In this document: one piece after another, positions 41,145 to 49,209 of the stretch
Layout of the letters: each line of letters starts with the position of its first letter
Numbering within the stretch: position 1 is the first letter of the stretch
Assembly: GCF_900114315.1 (NCBI RefSeq)
Contig: NZ_FOSQ01000006.1
Span: forward strand, 62,001-126,000
Reading direction: 5' to 3'
DNA from: Falsiroseomonas stagni DSM 19981
GTDB taxonomy: Bacteria; Pseudomonadota; Alphaproteobacteria; Acetobacterales; Acetobacteraceae
Length of the DNA stretch: 64,000 bases
Made by a program: the position numbers and the translations under genes
Notes under the pieces: model-generated
Told to the model about the DNA's origin: nothing
The model's database searches: none
What the model saw: the letters and a program-made list of their open reading frames with translations, nothing else

Positions 41145-44100
41145 TCAGGGTTGCAAGCCTTCCGCCGCCGGCACCAGCCGGTCGAGAACCGCCGCCAACC
41201 CGAGCACCGGCACCGGCAGCCAGGCCGGGCGGTTCGCCAGTTCGTAGCCGACCTCATAGGCCGCCTTTTCCACCAGGAAGAGGTCGAGCAGCGTCGCGGC
41301 ACCCGCCGTCGCCACCCCGGCCTCCCCCTCCCACGCCGCGCGGTAGGCGGCGAGGAAGGCGGCCTCCGCCGCGCCGCGCCAGCGCGTGATCAGCGCCGCC
41401 CGCCGGGTGGAGGACGCGGCGGTCGCCGTCCCGCTTTCCTCCGTCGCCGCCGCCACCGCCGCCGCATAGTCCAGGCTGCGCAGCAGGCCCGCCACGTCCC
41501 GCCAGGGGCTGGACTTGGCGCGCCGGGCGGCGAGGGGCCGTGCGGGCTCGCCCTCGAAATCCAGGATCACCGCATCGCCGGTCGCCACCAGCACCTGGCC
41601 CAGGTGGAAATCGCCATGGCAGCGCGTGGCCAGAAGCCCGGCCGGGTCGGGCACCAAGGCGCGGATGGCCTCCACCAGGCGGGCGCGATCCGCCACCAGC
41701 CGCCGCGCGGCATCGGCCGCCGGGCCGGGTGGCAGCAGGCCGGGACGGTCGAGCCGCCCGAGCGCGCGATCGAGCCCGCTGGCCGCTTCGGCTGCGATGC
41801 CGCGCGCCATCGCGGCATCCAGGGGCACGGGCGCGAAATCCGGATCCTCGCTGGGCCGGGCCAGCACCAGGTGAAGCTGGGCAAGCCGCCGGCCGATGGC
41901 CTCCGCCACTGGCAGGTAGCCCGCCAGCGGGTCTTCCGGCTCGGCTTCCGTCAGCGCGGCGTCGTCCACGCTGCGGGCCAGCCAATCCAGCGTCCAGGCC
42001 CAGGCATCGCCCTGGTTGCGGGCGAAGGCCTGCAGCAGCATCAGCGTATGCGGCGTGCCGTCCGGCGCCACCCGCACCACCTGGCCGAGCAAGGCGGGGG
42101 TGCCGGGATAGGCCGCTTCCGTCAGGTGCCGCGCCATTTCCGCTTCCGGATGCTGGCCCGGCTGGATGCGGCGCAGGAGCTTCAGCACCACCGCCTCCCC
42201 CAGGATCACCGTCGTGTTGGATTGCTCGACACCGAGGCGCCGGACCTCCGGCGTGTCCGGCAGCACCAGCTCGGCCAGGGCCGGGGTCGGCTGGAAGCGC
42301 AGCTCCCCTTCCGGCGTCGCCAGCACGCGGCCAGCCTGGCAGGCCGCCAGCACGGCGCGGGCGAAGCCATCGGTGGCGACGGCATCGGTCAGCAGCCCGA
42401 TGCGCGATCCGTGCCGCAGGCGCGACAGGGCAAGCTGCCCCGCGGGCTTGGCCGCATCCTCCTCCCCGATCCGGGCCAGCGGCAGGGACCAGCGTTCCCC
42501 CGCAGCCTCCACCTCCGCCAGCAGCAGCGGTTCCGGGCCCGCCTGCATCGGCACCGCATAGGCGAAGCGGGCGGCCAGGCCGCCGGGCTGCGCATCCTTC
42601 GATCCGAACCAGCGGCGGCGCGGCAGCCAGGCGGGCAGGACCTCCCTCTCCAGCACCTGCCGGGCCTCGCCGGGTAGCCAGTCGCCGCCCGGGCGGCCGA
42701 CCAGGGTGCGGAGTTCGGGCAGCGGCTCCGGCGGCGGGACGTGCCAGGCCGGCAGTGCGGCCCCCTCCGCCAGCAGGAACCAGTGGAAGGCATAGGGCGG
42801 CAGGGTCAGGACGTAGGGCAGCGGCCCGATCGGCGGGAAGGGCGTGCCGCCCAGCATCTCCACCGGCACGCGGCCGATGTGAGCGGCCAGGTCCAGTTCC
42901 ACCGCCTGCGCGGCGCGGGAGAGGTTGAAGACGCAGAGCACCGCCTCCCCCTCCCACTCCCTGACATAGGCCAGCACCTTGCGGTTGCCGGGATAGAGCA
43001 GCCGCATCGCGCCGCGGCCGAAGGCACGGGTGCGGCGGCGCACCGCCAGCATCCGGCGTGTCCAGTTCAGCAGGCTATGCGCGTCCCGCGCCTGCGTCTC
43101 CACATTGACGGCCTGGTAGCCATAGGTGGCGTCCTGGATGACAGGCAGCACCAGCGCCGCCGGATCGGCGCGGGAGAAGCCGCCATTGCGGTCAGGCGAC
43201 CATTGCATCGGCGTGCGCACGCCGTCGCGGTCCCGCAGATAGACGTTGTCGCCCATCCCGATCTCATCGCCATAGTAGATGACAGGCGTGCCGGGCATGG
43301 AGAGCAGGAGGCCGTTCATCAGTTCGATGCGCCTTCGGTCGCGCTCCATCAGCGGGGCGAGGCGACGGCGGATGCCGAGGTTGATGCGCGCGCGGCGATC
43401 CGCGGCATAGACGGACCAGAGCGTGTCGCGCTCCGCATCCGTCACCATCTCCAGCGTCAGTTCATCGTGGTTGCGCAGGAACACCGCCCATTGGCATCCC
43501 TCCGGGATGTCGGGCGTCTGGCGCAGGATGTCGGTGATGGGGAAGCGGTCTTCCTGCGCGACGCCCATGTACATCCGCGGCATCAGCGGGAAGTGGAAGC
43601 ACATGTGGCATTCGTCGCCGGTGCCGAAATAGGCCTGCACATCCTCCGGCCACTGGTTCGCCTCCGCCAGCAGCATCCGGTTGGGGTAGTCGGCGTCGAG
43701 CGCCGCGCGGATGCGCTTCAGGATGTCATGCGTCTCGGGCAGGTTCTCATTGTTCGTGCCGTCGCGTTCCACCAGGTAGGGCACGGCATCGAGCCGCAGG
43801 CCATCAACGCCGAGGTCGAGCCAGAAGCGCATCACGCGCAGCACCGCCTCCAGCACCCGCGGGTTGTCGAAGTTCAGGTCGGGCTGGTGGCTGTAGAAGC
43901 GATGCCAGAAATAGGCCTTCGCGACCGGGTCCCAGGTCCAGTTCGACTTCTCCGTATCCAGGAAGATGATGCGCGTGCCGTCGTAGCGCCGGTCGTCATC
44001 GGACCAGACATAGAAGTCCCGCTGCCAGGACCCGGGCGGGGACCGCCGGGCGCGGCGGAACCAGGGATGCTCGTCGCTGGTGTGGTTGATGACGAGTTCG

Positions 44101-44429
44101 GTGATGACCTTGAGGCCGCGGGCATGGGCTTCCCGGATCAGCCGCTTGAAATCGGCGAGCGACCCGTAGTCCGGGTGGACCGCGCGGTAGTTGCTGATGT
44201 CGTAGCCGTCGTCCCTGCGGGGTGACGGATAGAAGGGCAGCAGCCAGATCGCATCCACGCCAAGGCCGGCGGCGTGGTCCAGCCGCGCGATCAGCCCCGC
44301 GAAATCGCCGACGCCGTCGTCATTCCCATCCATGAAGGACTTCGGGTGCAGCTGGTAGATGACGGCGTCGCGCCACCAGAGGGGCTCCCGCACCGCCTCC
44401 TCGCCCTGCTTCCTGCGTCGCCTCGGCAT
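41145..44429 (-). CDS. treS: Trehalose synthase / maltokinase fusion (TreS-Mak)
   Basis: 1094 residues. The N-terminal ~560 residues are a GH13 trehalose synthase: WWRDAVIYQLHPKSFMD, catalytic Asp214 (GLRLDAVPY), Glu256 (LLAEANQW) and Asp322 (RNHDELTLE). This isomerises maltose and trehalose. From about 640 a maltokinase domain starts at VLPAWLPRRRWFGSKDAQPG, with the phosphotransfer motif TRCHGDFHLGQVLV and DFEGEPARPLAARRAK; it makes maltose-1-phosphate from maltose and ATP. Together they channel trehalose to maltose-1-P, the GlgE substrate. glgE and glgB are not adjacent. The ATG at 44429 follows AAGGGGG; a longer frame upstream lacks support. Probably osmotic/desiccation stress and glycogen-related metabolism. 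Confidence 0.94.
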   Translation of the reverse strand: MPRRRRKQGEEAVREPLWWRDAVIYQLHPKSFMDGNDDGVGDFAGLIARLDHAAGLGVDAIWLLPFYPSPRRDDGYDISNYRAVHPDYGSLADFKRLIREAHARGLKVITELVINHTSDEHPWFRRARRSPPGSWQRDFYVWSDDDRRYDGTRIIFLDTEKSNWTWDPVAKAYFWHRFYSHQPDLNFDNPRVLEAVLRVMRFWLDLGVDGLRLDAVPYLVERDGTNNENLPETHDILKRIRAALDADYPNRMLLAEANQWPEDVQAYFGTGDECHMCFHFPLMPRMYMGVAQEDRFPITDILRQTPDIPEGCQWAVFLRNHDELTLEMVTDAERDTLWSVYAADRRARINLGIRRRLAPLMERDRRRIELMNGLLLSMPGTPVIYYGDEIGMGDNVYLRDRDGVRTPMQWSPDRNGGFSRADPAALVLPVIQDATYGYQAVNVETQARDAHSLLNWTRRMLAVRRRTRAFGRGAMRLLYPGNRKVLAYVREWEGEAVLCVFNLSRAAQAVELDLAAHIGRVPVEMLGGTPFPPIGPLPYVLTLPPYAFHWFLLAEGAALPAWHVPPPEPLPELRTLVGRPGGDWLPGEARQVLEREVLPAWLPRRRWFGSKDAQPGGLAARFAYAVPMQAGPEPLLLAEVEAAGERWSLPLARIGEEDAAKPAGQLALSRLRHGSRIGLLTDAVATDGFARAVLAACQAGRVLATPEGELRFQPTPALAELVLPDTPEVRRLGVEQSNTTVILGEAVVLKLLRRIQPGQHPEAEMARHLTEAAYPGTPALLGQVVRVAPDGTPHTLMLLQAFARNQGDAWAWTLDWLARSVDDAALTEAEPEDPLAGYLPVAEAIGRRLAQLHLVLARPSEDPDFAPVPLDAAMARGIAAEAASGLDRALGRLDRPGLLPPGPAADAARRLVADRARLVEAIRALVPDPAGLLATRCHGDFHLGQVLVATGDAVILDFEGEPARPLAARRAKSSPWRDVAGLLRSLDYAAAVAAATEESGTATAASSTRRAALITRWRGAAEAAFLAAYRAAWEGEAGVATAGAATLLDLFLVEKAAYEVGYELANRPAWLPVPVLGLAAVLDRLVPAAEGLQP

Positions 44430-44776
44430 CCAGAACCCCCTTCGGTCGGGGGGGCCAACGCCGCTGGCGCCATGCCGTTCCGGCTGCGGGGGCGCCCGCG
44501 CCACCGGAAGGGGCGTTCATCATCACCAGGATTATCGCCGAAGTGTTGACCGGATTGTCGCCGCGCCCGGCGAATGTCGTCGCCGGGGCGGAACCAGGGG
44601 CCTGGCGGGGGATTTGTCGTCGCCGGGCCAGGGCGGGGCGCCATGCCGGGGGCTTTGTCGCCGCCTGTCCCGGCCACGCGCCCCCGATCAGCCGGTTATG
44701 TCGCGCCGTGTCGCCGCCGGCGCGACGCCGCACAACCCCACGGCGAGCATCAACTTATTGATATGCCGAAGAAAAA
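44430..44776. other. 347-nt gap with clustered TTGTCGCCG-like repeats
   Basis: No convincing gene. At least seven degenerate copies of WTTGTCG(TCG)CCG occur on the plus strand, near 44531, 44554, 44573, 44613, 44654, 44698 and 44709. The spacing is about 20 or 40 nt for most. The gap lies upstream of treS-mak and downstream of the OmpR-type regulator gene, so the repeats may be regulator sites for treS-mak, or simply low-complexity sequence. A short AT-rich patch (44750-44775) borders the regulator gene's 3' end. Confidence 0.45.
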
Positions 44777-45589
44777 TCAGGAATTCGGGAAGCCGATGAA
44801 GACGTAGCCGACCTGACGAATGGTGACGATGCAGCGTTCCCCCAGCTCCGGCGCCAGCTTCTGGCGGAGATGCAGGACCGCATTGTCCACCGCCCGGTCG
44901 CCGGGCCGCCAGGGACGGCGGAACACCAGTTGGGTCAGCGCCTCCCGCGTCTGCACCTCCCCGGGCTGGGATGCCATGACCGCCAGCAGGTCGAATTCCG
45001 CCGTCGTCAGGTCCAGCACGGTGCCGTCGGGGCGCAGCAGGCGGCGCTCCACGGGCTGCAGGCGCCAACGGTCCCGCCGCGGCGGGGCGGCGGCGGCGTT
45101 GCCGGGCCGGCGGATCCGCGCGCGCAGCCGCGCCACCAGTTCGCGGCCGGAGACCGGCTTCACCAGGAAATCGTCGGCGCCGAGTTCGAGCCCCAGCACA
45201 CGATCCGTCTCCTCCCGGTTGCCGGTCACGATCAGGATCGGCGCATCGGTGCGCGCGCGCAATTCCGGCAGATGCGGCAGCGTGTCCACCGGGCCCAGCC
45301 GCTGGTCCAGGATGATCGCGTCCGGCCGGTGCGTGTCGAGGATGGCGAGCGCCGCCTGGAAGGAATTGGCGACCAGCGTGCGCAACCCGTAGCGCTGCAG
45401 ATAGGCCGCCATTTCATCCGTGAGTTCGCGTTCGTCGTCGGCCAGCAGCACCAGCGGCGTCAGCGCGGAACCCGGCGCTTCCGTCATCGCGGGGGTCGCT
45501 TCCGCAAAGGCTGCCTGGCCTTCGGCGAAGCCCCGGCCCGGCACACCGCGCCCTGGGCCTCCTGCCCGCCCTCCAGTCTGCGACGTCAT
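44777..45589 (-). CDS. OmpR-family DNA-binding response regulator
   Basis: About 270 residues. The receiver domain begins LTPLVLLADDERELTDEMAAYL with the acidic pair, phosphoacceptor Asp in PDAIILDQRLGP, T in ILIVTGNREE and Lys in DDFLVKPVSG. A linker and a winged-helix C-terminal domain follow (RRLLRPDGTVLDLTTAEFDL to RQVGYVFIGFPNS). ATG 45589 (GGAG 7-10 nt upstream) gives a 35-residue Gly/Ala-rich extension; ATG 45487 would start right before the receiver and is the alternative. No sensor kinase is beside it; the divergent neighbour has its own receiver plus a kinase-like module. The gap between them carries repeated GTCTC sites. Confidence 0.9.
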   Translation of the reverse strand: MTSQTGGRAGGPGRGVPGRGFAEGQAAFAEATPAMTEAPGSALTPLVLLADDERELTDEMAAYLQRYGLRTLVANSFQAALAILDTHRPDAIILDQRLGPVDTLPHLPELRARTDAPILIVTGNREETDRVLGLELGADDFLVKPVSGRELVARLRARIRRPGNAAAAPPRRDRWRLQPVERRLLRPDGTVLDLTTAEFDLLAVMASQPGEVQTREALTQLVFRRPWRPGDRAVDNAVLHLRQKLAPELGERCIVTIRQVGYVFIGFPNS

Positions 45590-45594
45590 CCTTC

Positions 45595-45745
45595 GTCTCC
45601 CCAGACGCAGGATGTCTCCGCCGATGGAGACCCTCCTCGACATTGAGGTTTACCGGAAGACGGCGGCTGACGTCGAGAGACCGTCTCAATCAGTGGGCGA
45701 TTAGTTAACACGAAAGGCGACAACACGACGACGCGGCGCTGTCTC
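45595..45745. promoter_or_regulatory. Cluster of GTCTC/GAGAC motifs between divergent regulator genes
   Basis: Six GTCTC/GAGAC pentamers lie at 45595, 45614, 45626, 45677, 45683 and 45741. Two form the 11-bp palindrome GAGACCGTCTC (45677-45687) and two form a stem GTCTCC-N6-GGAGAC (45614-45631). They sit in the 233-nt divergent promoter region and could be operator sites for the OmpR-type regulator. Motif count is by eye. Confidence 0.35.
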
Positions 45746-45822
45746 ATTCATCGGTCCGACACCACGGGACGGCGCCGGACCACCGGTACCCCGGCCCACC
45801 CGATGAAGAACGGAGCCGCACC

Positions 45823-46971
45823 ATGACCATGCCGATGGGACCATCCAGCGCCCTTGGACAACAGGACTTCGCGCCTGGCGTCAGCCTCCGGTTCCACTTC
45901 CCCATGCCTGCCCGGGAAGCGCTGTCCGTGCTGGTGGTGGATGACGAGGCGGAGGTGCTGGAGGAGCTGACGGTGGCGCTTGGGCGGCGCGGCCTGTCGG
46001 TGCTGTCGGCGGGATCGGCGCGCATGGCGCTCTCCATCCTCGCCAGCCGGCCGGATGTGGGCGCGCTGGTCACCGATATCCGGATGCCGGGCATGGATGG
46101 CATCGCGCTGGCGGAGGCCGCCCTGGCCGGAAGGCGGGATGCGGAGGCGCTGGAGGTGCTGCTGGTGACGGGCTACGCATCGGTCGCCCAGGGCCTGGCC
46201 GCCACCCGGATCGGCGCCTTCGGGGTGCTGCGGAAGCCGATGCGGGGCGCCGATTTGGCGCAGCTGGTGTCGGAGGCGCTGGCCAGCGCCGCCCAGCGCC
46301 GCGGCGCCGACCAACCCCATCAGCCACCGCAGCCGCGCAGCCTGCCGGCCGCGCCCCTCACGGCGTCGATGACCGGCCTGCCGCTGGTCCACCTTTCCGC
46401 CCCGGAGCCCTTCCCCGCCCTGCCGCTGGCTGCAGCCCGTCCCTGCCACCCGTCGGAGCGCCGGGCCACGCCCCGCCCACCCGTGGACAGCCGGATGGAT
46501 GACCGGCTGGCGGATGGGCTCGCCGAAGACCTGGCCGATGCGCGGGCCCTGGAGGATGGGCGGGAGGCCCCGCGGCGGGATCCGGTTTCCGCCCATGCCC
46601 TGATGGGGGCGGTGGCGGCGCAGCTTCGCAGCCTCGGCGCTACCTGCTCGCGCCGCATCACGCTGCAGCCCGATGCCGACCCGGCCTTCTACATCGACAG
46701 CGCCCGGCTGCTGCGCGTGATCGACCTGCTGGGCCGCCGCGCCCTCGGCAGCCAGCCGGGCACGGCGACGCTCTCCCTGGATGCCGGGGCCGGGCAGGCG
46801 AGGCTCGACCTCCTGCTCCGGCCCGACGCGGCGGAGCCGGAGCCGCGGCCCGAACGCGGCCTGCCCGTCGCCGTGGCGCGCCGCCTGGTTGCCGCACTCG
46901 GCGGCCGGCTGGATGCCTGGACCATCCCGACCGGCGGGCTGCGCGCGCGGCTGCTGCTCCACGCCGAATAG
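45823..46971 (+). CDS. Response-regulator receiver fused to a degenerate histidine-kinase ATPase-like module
   Basis: 382 residues. Receiver at about 34-155: LSVLVVDDEAEVLEEL, phosphoacceptor Asp85 (VTDIRMPGMDG), Thr116 and Lys138 (LRKPM). A Pro/Ala-rich linker (about 160-245) follows, then a ~130-residue module (ALMGAVAAQLRSLGATCSRRI... to GLRARLLLHAE). Its order of segments resembles an HATPase_c domain: a helix ARLLRVIDLLGRRAL where the N-box should be, and GLPVAVARRLVAALGGRLDAW. The N-box Asn and glycine lid residues are missing. The same module ends the next gene product. No DHp histidine. It may be a binding or decoy version of a kinase; divergent from the OmpR-type regulator. Confidence 0.75.
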   Translation: MTMPMGPSSALGQQDFAPGVSLRFHFPMPAREALSVLVVDDEAEVLEELTVALGRRGLSVLSAGSARMALSILASRPDVGALVTDIRMPGMDGIALAEAALAGRRDAEALEVLLVTGYASVAQGLAATRIGAFGVLRKPMRGADLAQLVSEALASAAQRRGADQPHQPPQPRSLPAAPLTASMTGLPLVHLSAPEPFPALPLAAARPCHPSERRATPRPPVDSRMDDRLADGLAEDLADARALEDGREAPRRDPVSAHALMGAVAAQLRSLGATCSRRITLQPDADPAFYIDSARLLRVIDLLGRRALGSQPGTATLSLDAGAGQARLDLLLRPDAAEPEPRPERGLPVAVARRLVAALGGRLDAWTIPTGGLRARLLLHAE

Positions 46972-47036
46972 CCGGCAGCCCCGCCCGGGGCCGCCCCCCC
47001 CCACACCCGCATCGATGACGACGAGGGAGAACACCC

Positions 47037-47894
47037 ATGTTCGCCGACGCCCTTTCCATGCCTGCCTCGCCCACTGCCCTGGCGACCGCCCCGCTGGCCC
47101 AGGCTGCGCCGTCCCCGCTGGCCGCCGACAGCGCGCCCCTGGCCCAGCCCGGCCTCCTGCCGCGCCAGGCGATGCACCCCGGTCGTCCGACCTATGGACG
47201 CCGCCGGTCCGACGGGCCTCGCCTCGGCTGGGCGGAACCGCCGCCCGGCGATCGCCGCGTGCAGCTGCCCATGCCCCGCGCGGGGTCGGAACCCGGCCTG
47301 CAGGCGATGATGCAGCGGCTGCGGGGCGAGATGGCGGCAGTGCTGGACGCGGCAGGGCGGGAGGAAGCCGCGCCGCTCACGATGACGGAATGGGACCATG
47401 AGGCCCCGCGCCCCAGCCTCTTCTCCCTGGTCGAGGGCCTGCTGAGCGCCGCCGTCGGCGCCGCGGCCGAAACGCCCCTGGCAGTGGTGCCGACCCTGCT
47501 CCGCGTCCTGGCCTGGGATGTGGTGGCCGGCCTTGCGGACCAGGGCATCCGCTGCGGGCTGCGCAACCTGGCGCCGGCGGAACAGACCTGCCTGGTCGAT
47601 GCCACCCGCCTGCTGCGGGCGCTGGAGATGCTGGCCCTGCACGGCCAGGCGAACTGCGCCGGCCCCGCGCGGGCAGAACTCTGCGTCACCGCCGGCCGGG
47701 AGGAGACGGTGATGGACCTGGTCATCCAGCGCGTCTCGGTCGGCACGCTGCAACAGGGCCACCGGTCCCGCCTCATCCGCGAACTGCCGATGGCGATCGG
47801 CCGCCGCCTCATCCAGGCGCAGGGCCACCGGATCGACATCTGGGCCCCGCCCGGCACCGGGCTCCGCGCCCGCATCACCTTCCGCGTCGCCTGA
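47037..47894 (+). CDS. Hypothetical protein with degenerate HATPase-like C-terminal module
   Basis: 285 residues. The first ~110 are low complexity, Ala/Pro rich. The remainder (from about EWDHEAPRPSLFSLVEGLLS) parallels the previous protein: helix TRLLRALEMLALHGQA in the N-box position, then LPMAIGRRLIQAQGHRIDIW and PGTGLRARITFRVA, which aligns with VAVARRLVAALGGRLDAW and TGGLRARLLLHAE. The two genes are 65 nt apart and probably arose by duplication. No phosphoacceptor His or Asp is visible. It lies just upstream of the GH8 cellulase gene. Function unknown; a role in a phosphorelay-like or anti-kinase complex is only a suggestion. Confidence 0.7.
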   Translation: MFADALSMPASPTALATAPLAQAAPSPLAADSAPLAQPGLLPRQAMHPGRPTYGRRRSDGPRLGWAEPPPGDRRVQLPMPRAGSEPGLQAMMQRLRGEMAAVLDAAGREEAAPLTMTEWDHEAPRPSLFSLVEGLLSAAVGAAAETPLAVVPTLLRVLAWDVVAGLADQGIRCGLRNLAPAEQTCLVDATRLLRALEMLALHGQANCAGPARAELCVTAGREETVMDLVIQRVSVGTLQQGHRSRLIRELPMAIGRRLIQAQGHRIDIWAPPGTGLRARITFRVA

Positions 47895-47945
47895 CGCGCC
47901 GCCCCACAGACGCATCCGACACACGCCATTCCGAGGATCGATGCC

Positions 47946-49163
47946 ATGCTCAGCGAAGCCCTGACCCTGCCTGCCCAGGATGCCGCGCCCGCCGCGCCCC
48001 TCTCCCGCCTCACGCGCCGCCTGGTCCTGGCCGGCGCCACCGCCGCGCTGGTGCTGACGCCCGCCTGCGGCGCCGCGACCAGCGGGGGGGAGGAAGCCAC
48101 GGGGCCGGACGACCCCGCGGCGCAGTACCGCGCCTTCCGCGACCGCTACGTGCTGAATGACGGGCGCGTGGTGGATACCGGCAACCAGGGCATCTCCCAC
48201 AGCGAAGGCCAGGGCTACGCCATGCTCTTCGCCGAGGTCTTCGACGACCGCCCGACCTTCGACCGCGTCTACCAGTGGACGCGACGGACCCTGCGGCGGC
48301 CGGACGGGCTGCATTCCTGGCGCTTCCGCCCGGACCAGCGGGTGCGGGTGGATGACCCGAACAATGCGACGGATGGCGACCTCTACATCGCCTGGGCGCT
48401 GCTGCGCGCCGCCGATCGCTGGCGGGATGCGGAATACCGGCGCGACGGCATCGCGATCGGCCAGGCCGTGCTGTCCCGCCTGGTGGTGGAGGTGAATGGC
48501 CGGATGGTGCTGCTGCCGGCGATGCAGGGCTTCAACCACAATGACCGCGTGGTGGTGAACCCGTCCTACTACGCCTTCCCCGCCCTGTTCGCGCTGAGCC
48601 GCGCCGTGCCCGACCGGGCCTGGCAGCGGGTGATGGGCGATGGCGTGCAGATGCTGCGCGGCATGCGCTTCGGCCGCTGGGGCCTGCCGGCAGATTGGGT
48701 GGAGATCGCCCGCGGCGGTGGCGGCCAGGCCCGGCCGGCAGCGGGCTGGCCGACGCGCTTCAGCTACGACGCCGTCCGGGTTCCGCTCCACATGGCCTGG
48801 GCGGGCATGACGGACGAGCCCGCGGTGCGCGCGGCCAACAATTTCTGGAACGACCCTGCCTTCTCCCTGCGCCCTGCCTGGACCGACCTCCGCACCGGCC
48901 AGGTCGCGCCCTACTCCGCGCCCTCGGGCATCAATGCGGTGGCGGAGGTGACGACGGCGACGGGCTGGCACCGGGGCATCGCCCGGCCATTGCCGAGCGT
49001 GGCGCGCAGCCCGGACTACTATTCCGCCGCGCTCGCCATCCTGTCGCGCATCGCGCTGCGGGAGAATCCGCGCAACCTGATGGCCGGCGGCCCGCCCCCG
49101 GCGGCGCCCCCGCCGCGCAACACCGTCGCGGGCGGCATCCGGCGCCTATGGGCCGGGGCGTGA
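47946..49163 (+). CDS. Glycoside hydrolase family 8 endoglucanase (BcsZ-like)
   Basis: 405 residues. A twin-Arg/hydrophobic N-terminus (SRLTRRLVLAGATAALVLTP) suggests export, possibly by Tat. The GH8 domain shows the general-acid Glu87 in ISHSEGQGYAMLFA and the Asp pair in NNATDGDLYIAWAL (about 139-152). YYAFPALFAL and RFSYDAVRVPLHMAWAG are also as in BcsZ cellulases that act with bacterial cellulose synthases. No bcsA/bcsB genes are in the window. A Pro-rich tail (AGGPPPAAPPPR) ends the protein. It may trim an exopolysaccharide made by the glycosyltransferase region 2 kb downstream (inference). Confidence 0.92.
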   Translation: MLSEALTLPAQDAAPAAPLSRLTRRLVLAGATAALVLTPACGAATSGGEEATGPDDPAAQYRAFRDRYVLNDGRVVDTGNQGISHSEGQGYAMLFAEVFDDRPTFDRVYQWTRRTLRRPDGLHSWRFRPDQRVRVDDPNNATDGDLYIAWALLRAADRWRDAEYRRDGIAIGQAVLSRLVVEVNGRMVLLPAMQGFNHNDRVVVNPSYYAFPALFALSRAVPDRAWQRVMGDGVQMLRGMRFGRWGLPADWVEIARGGGGQARPAAGWPTRFSYDAVRVPLHMAWAGMTDEPAVRAANNFWNDPAFSLRPAWTDLRTGQVAPYSAPSGINAVAEVTTATGWHRGIARPLPSVARSPDYYSAALAILSRIALRENPRNLMAGGPPPAAPPPRNTVAGGIRRLWAGA

Positions 49164-49209
49164 GGCGCCGCGCGGACCGGGCGCCGCGATGGTCGCCCGG
49201 ATCCGCCCC

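Noticed and set aside
44291-44799. Short ORFs in the treS-mak upstream gap, on both strands
   Set aside because: Their repetitive Gly/Asp/Pro translations reflect the TTGTCGCCG-like repeats, and none has a convincing ribosome-binding site with coding-like composition.
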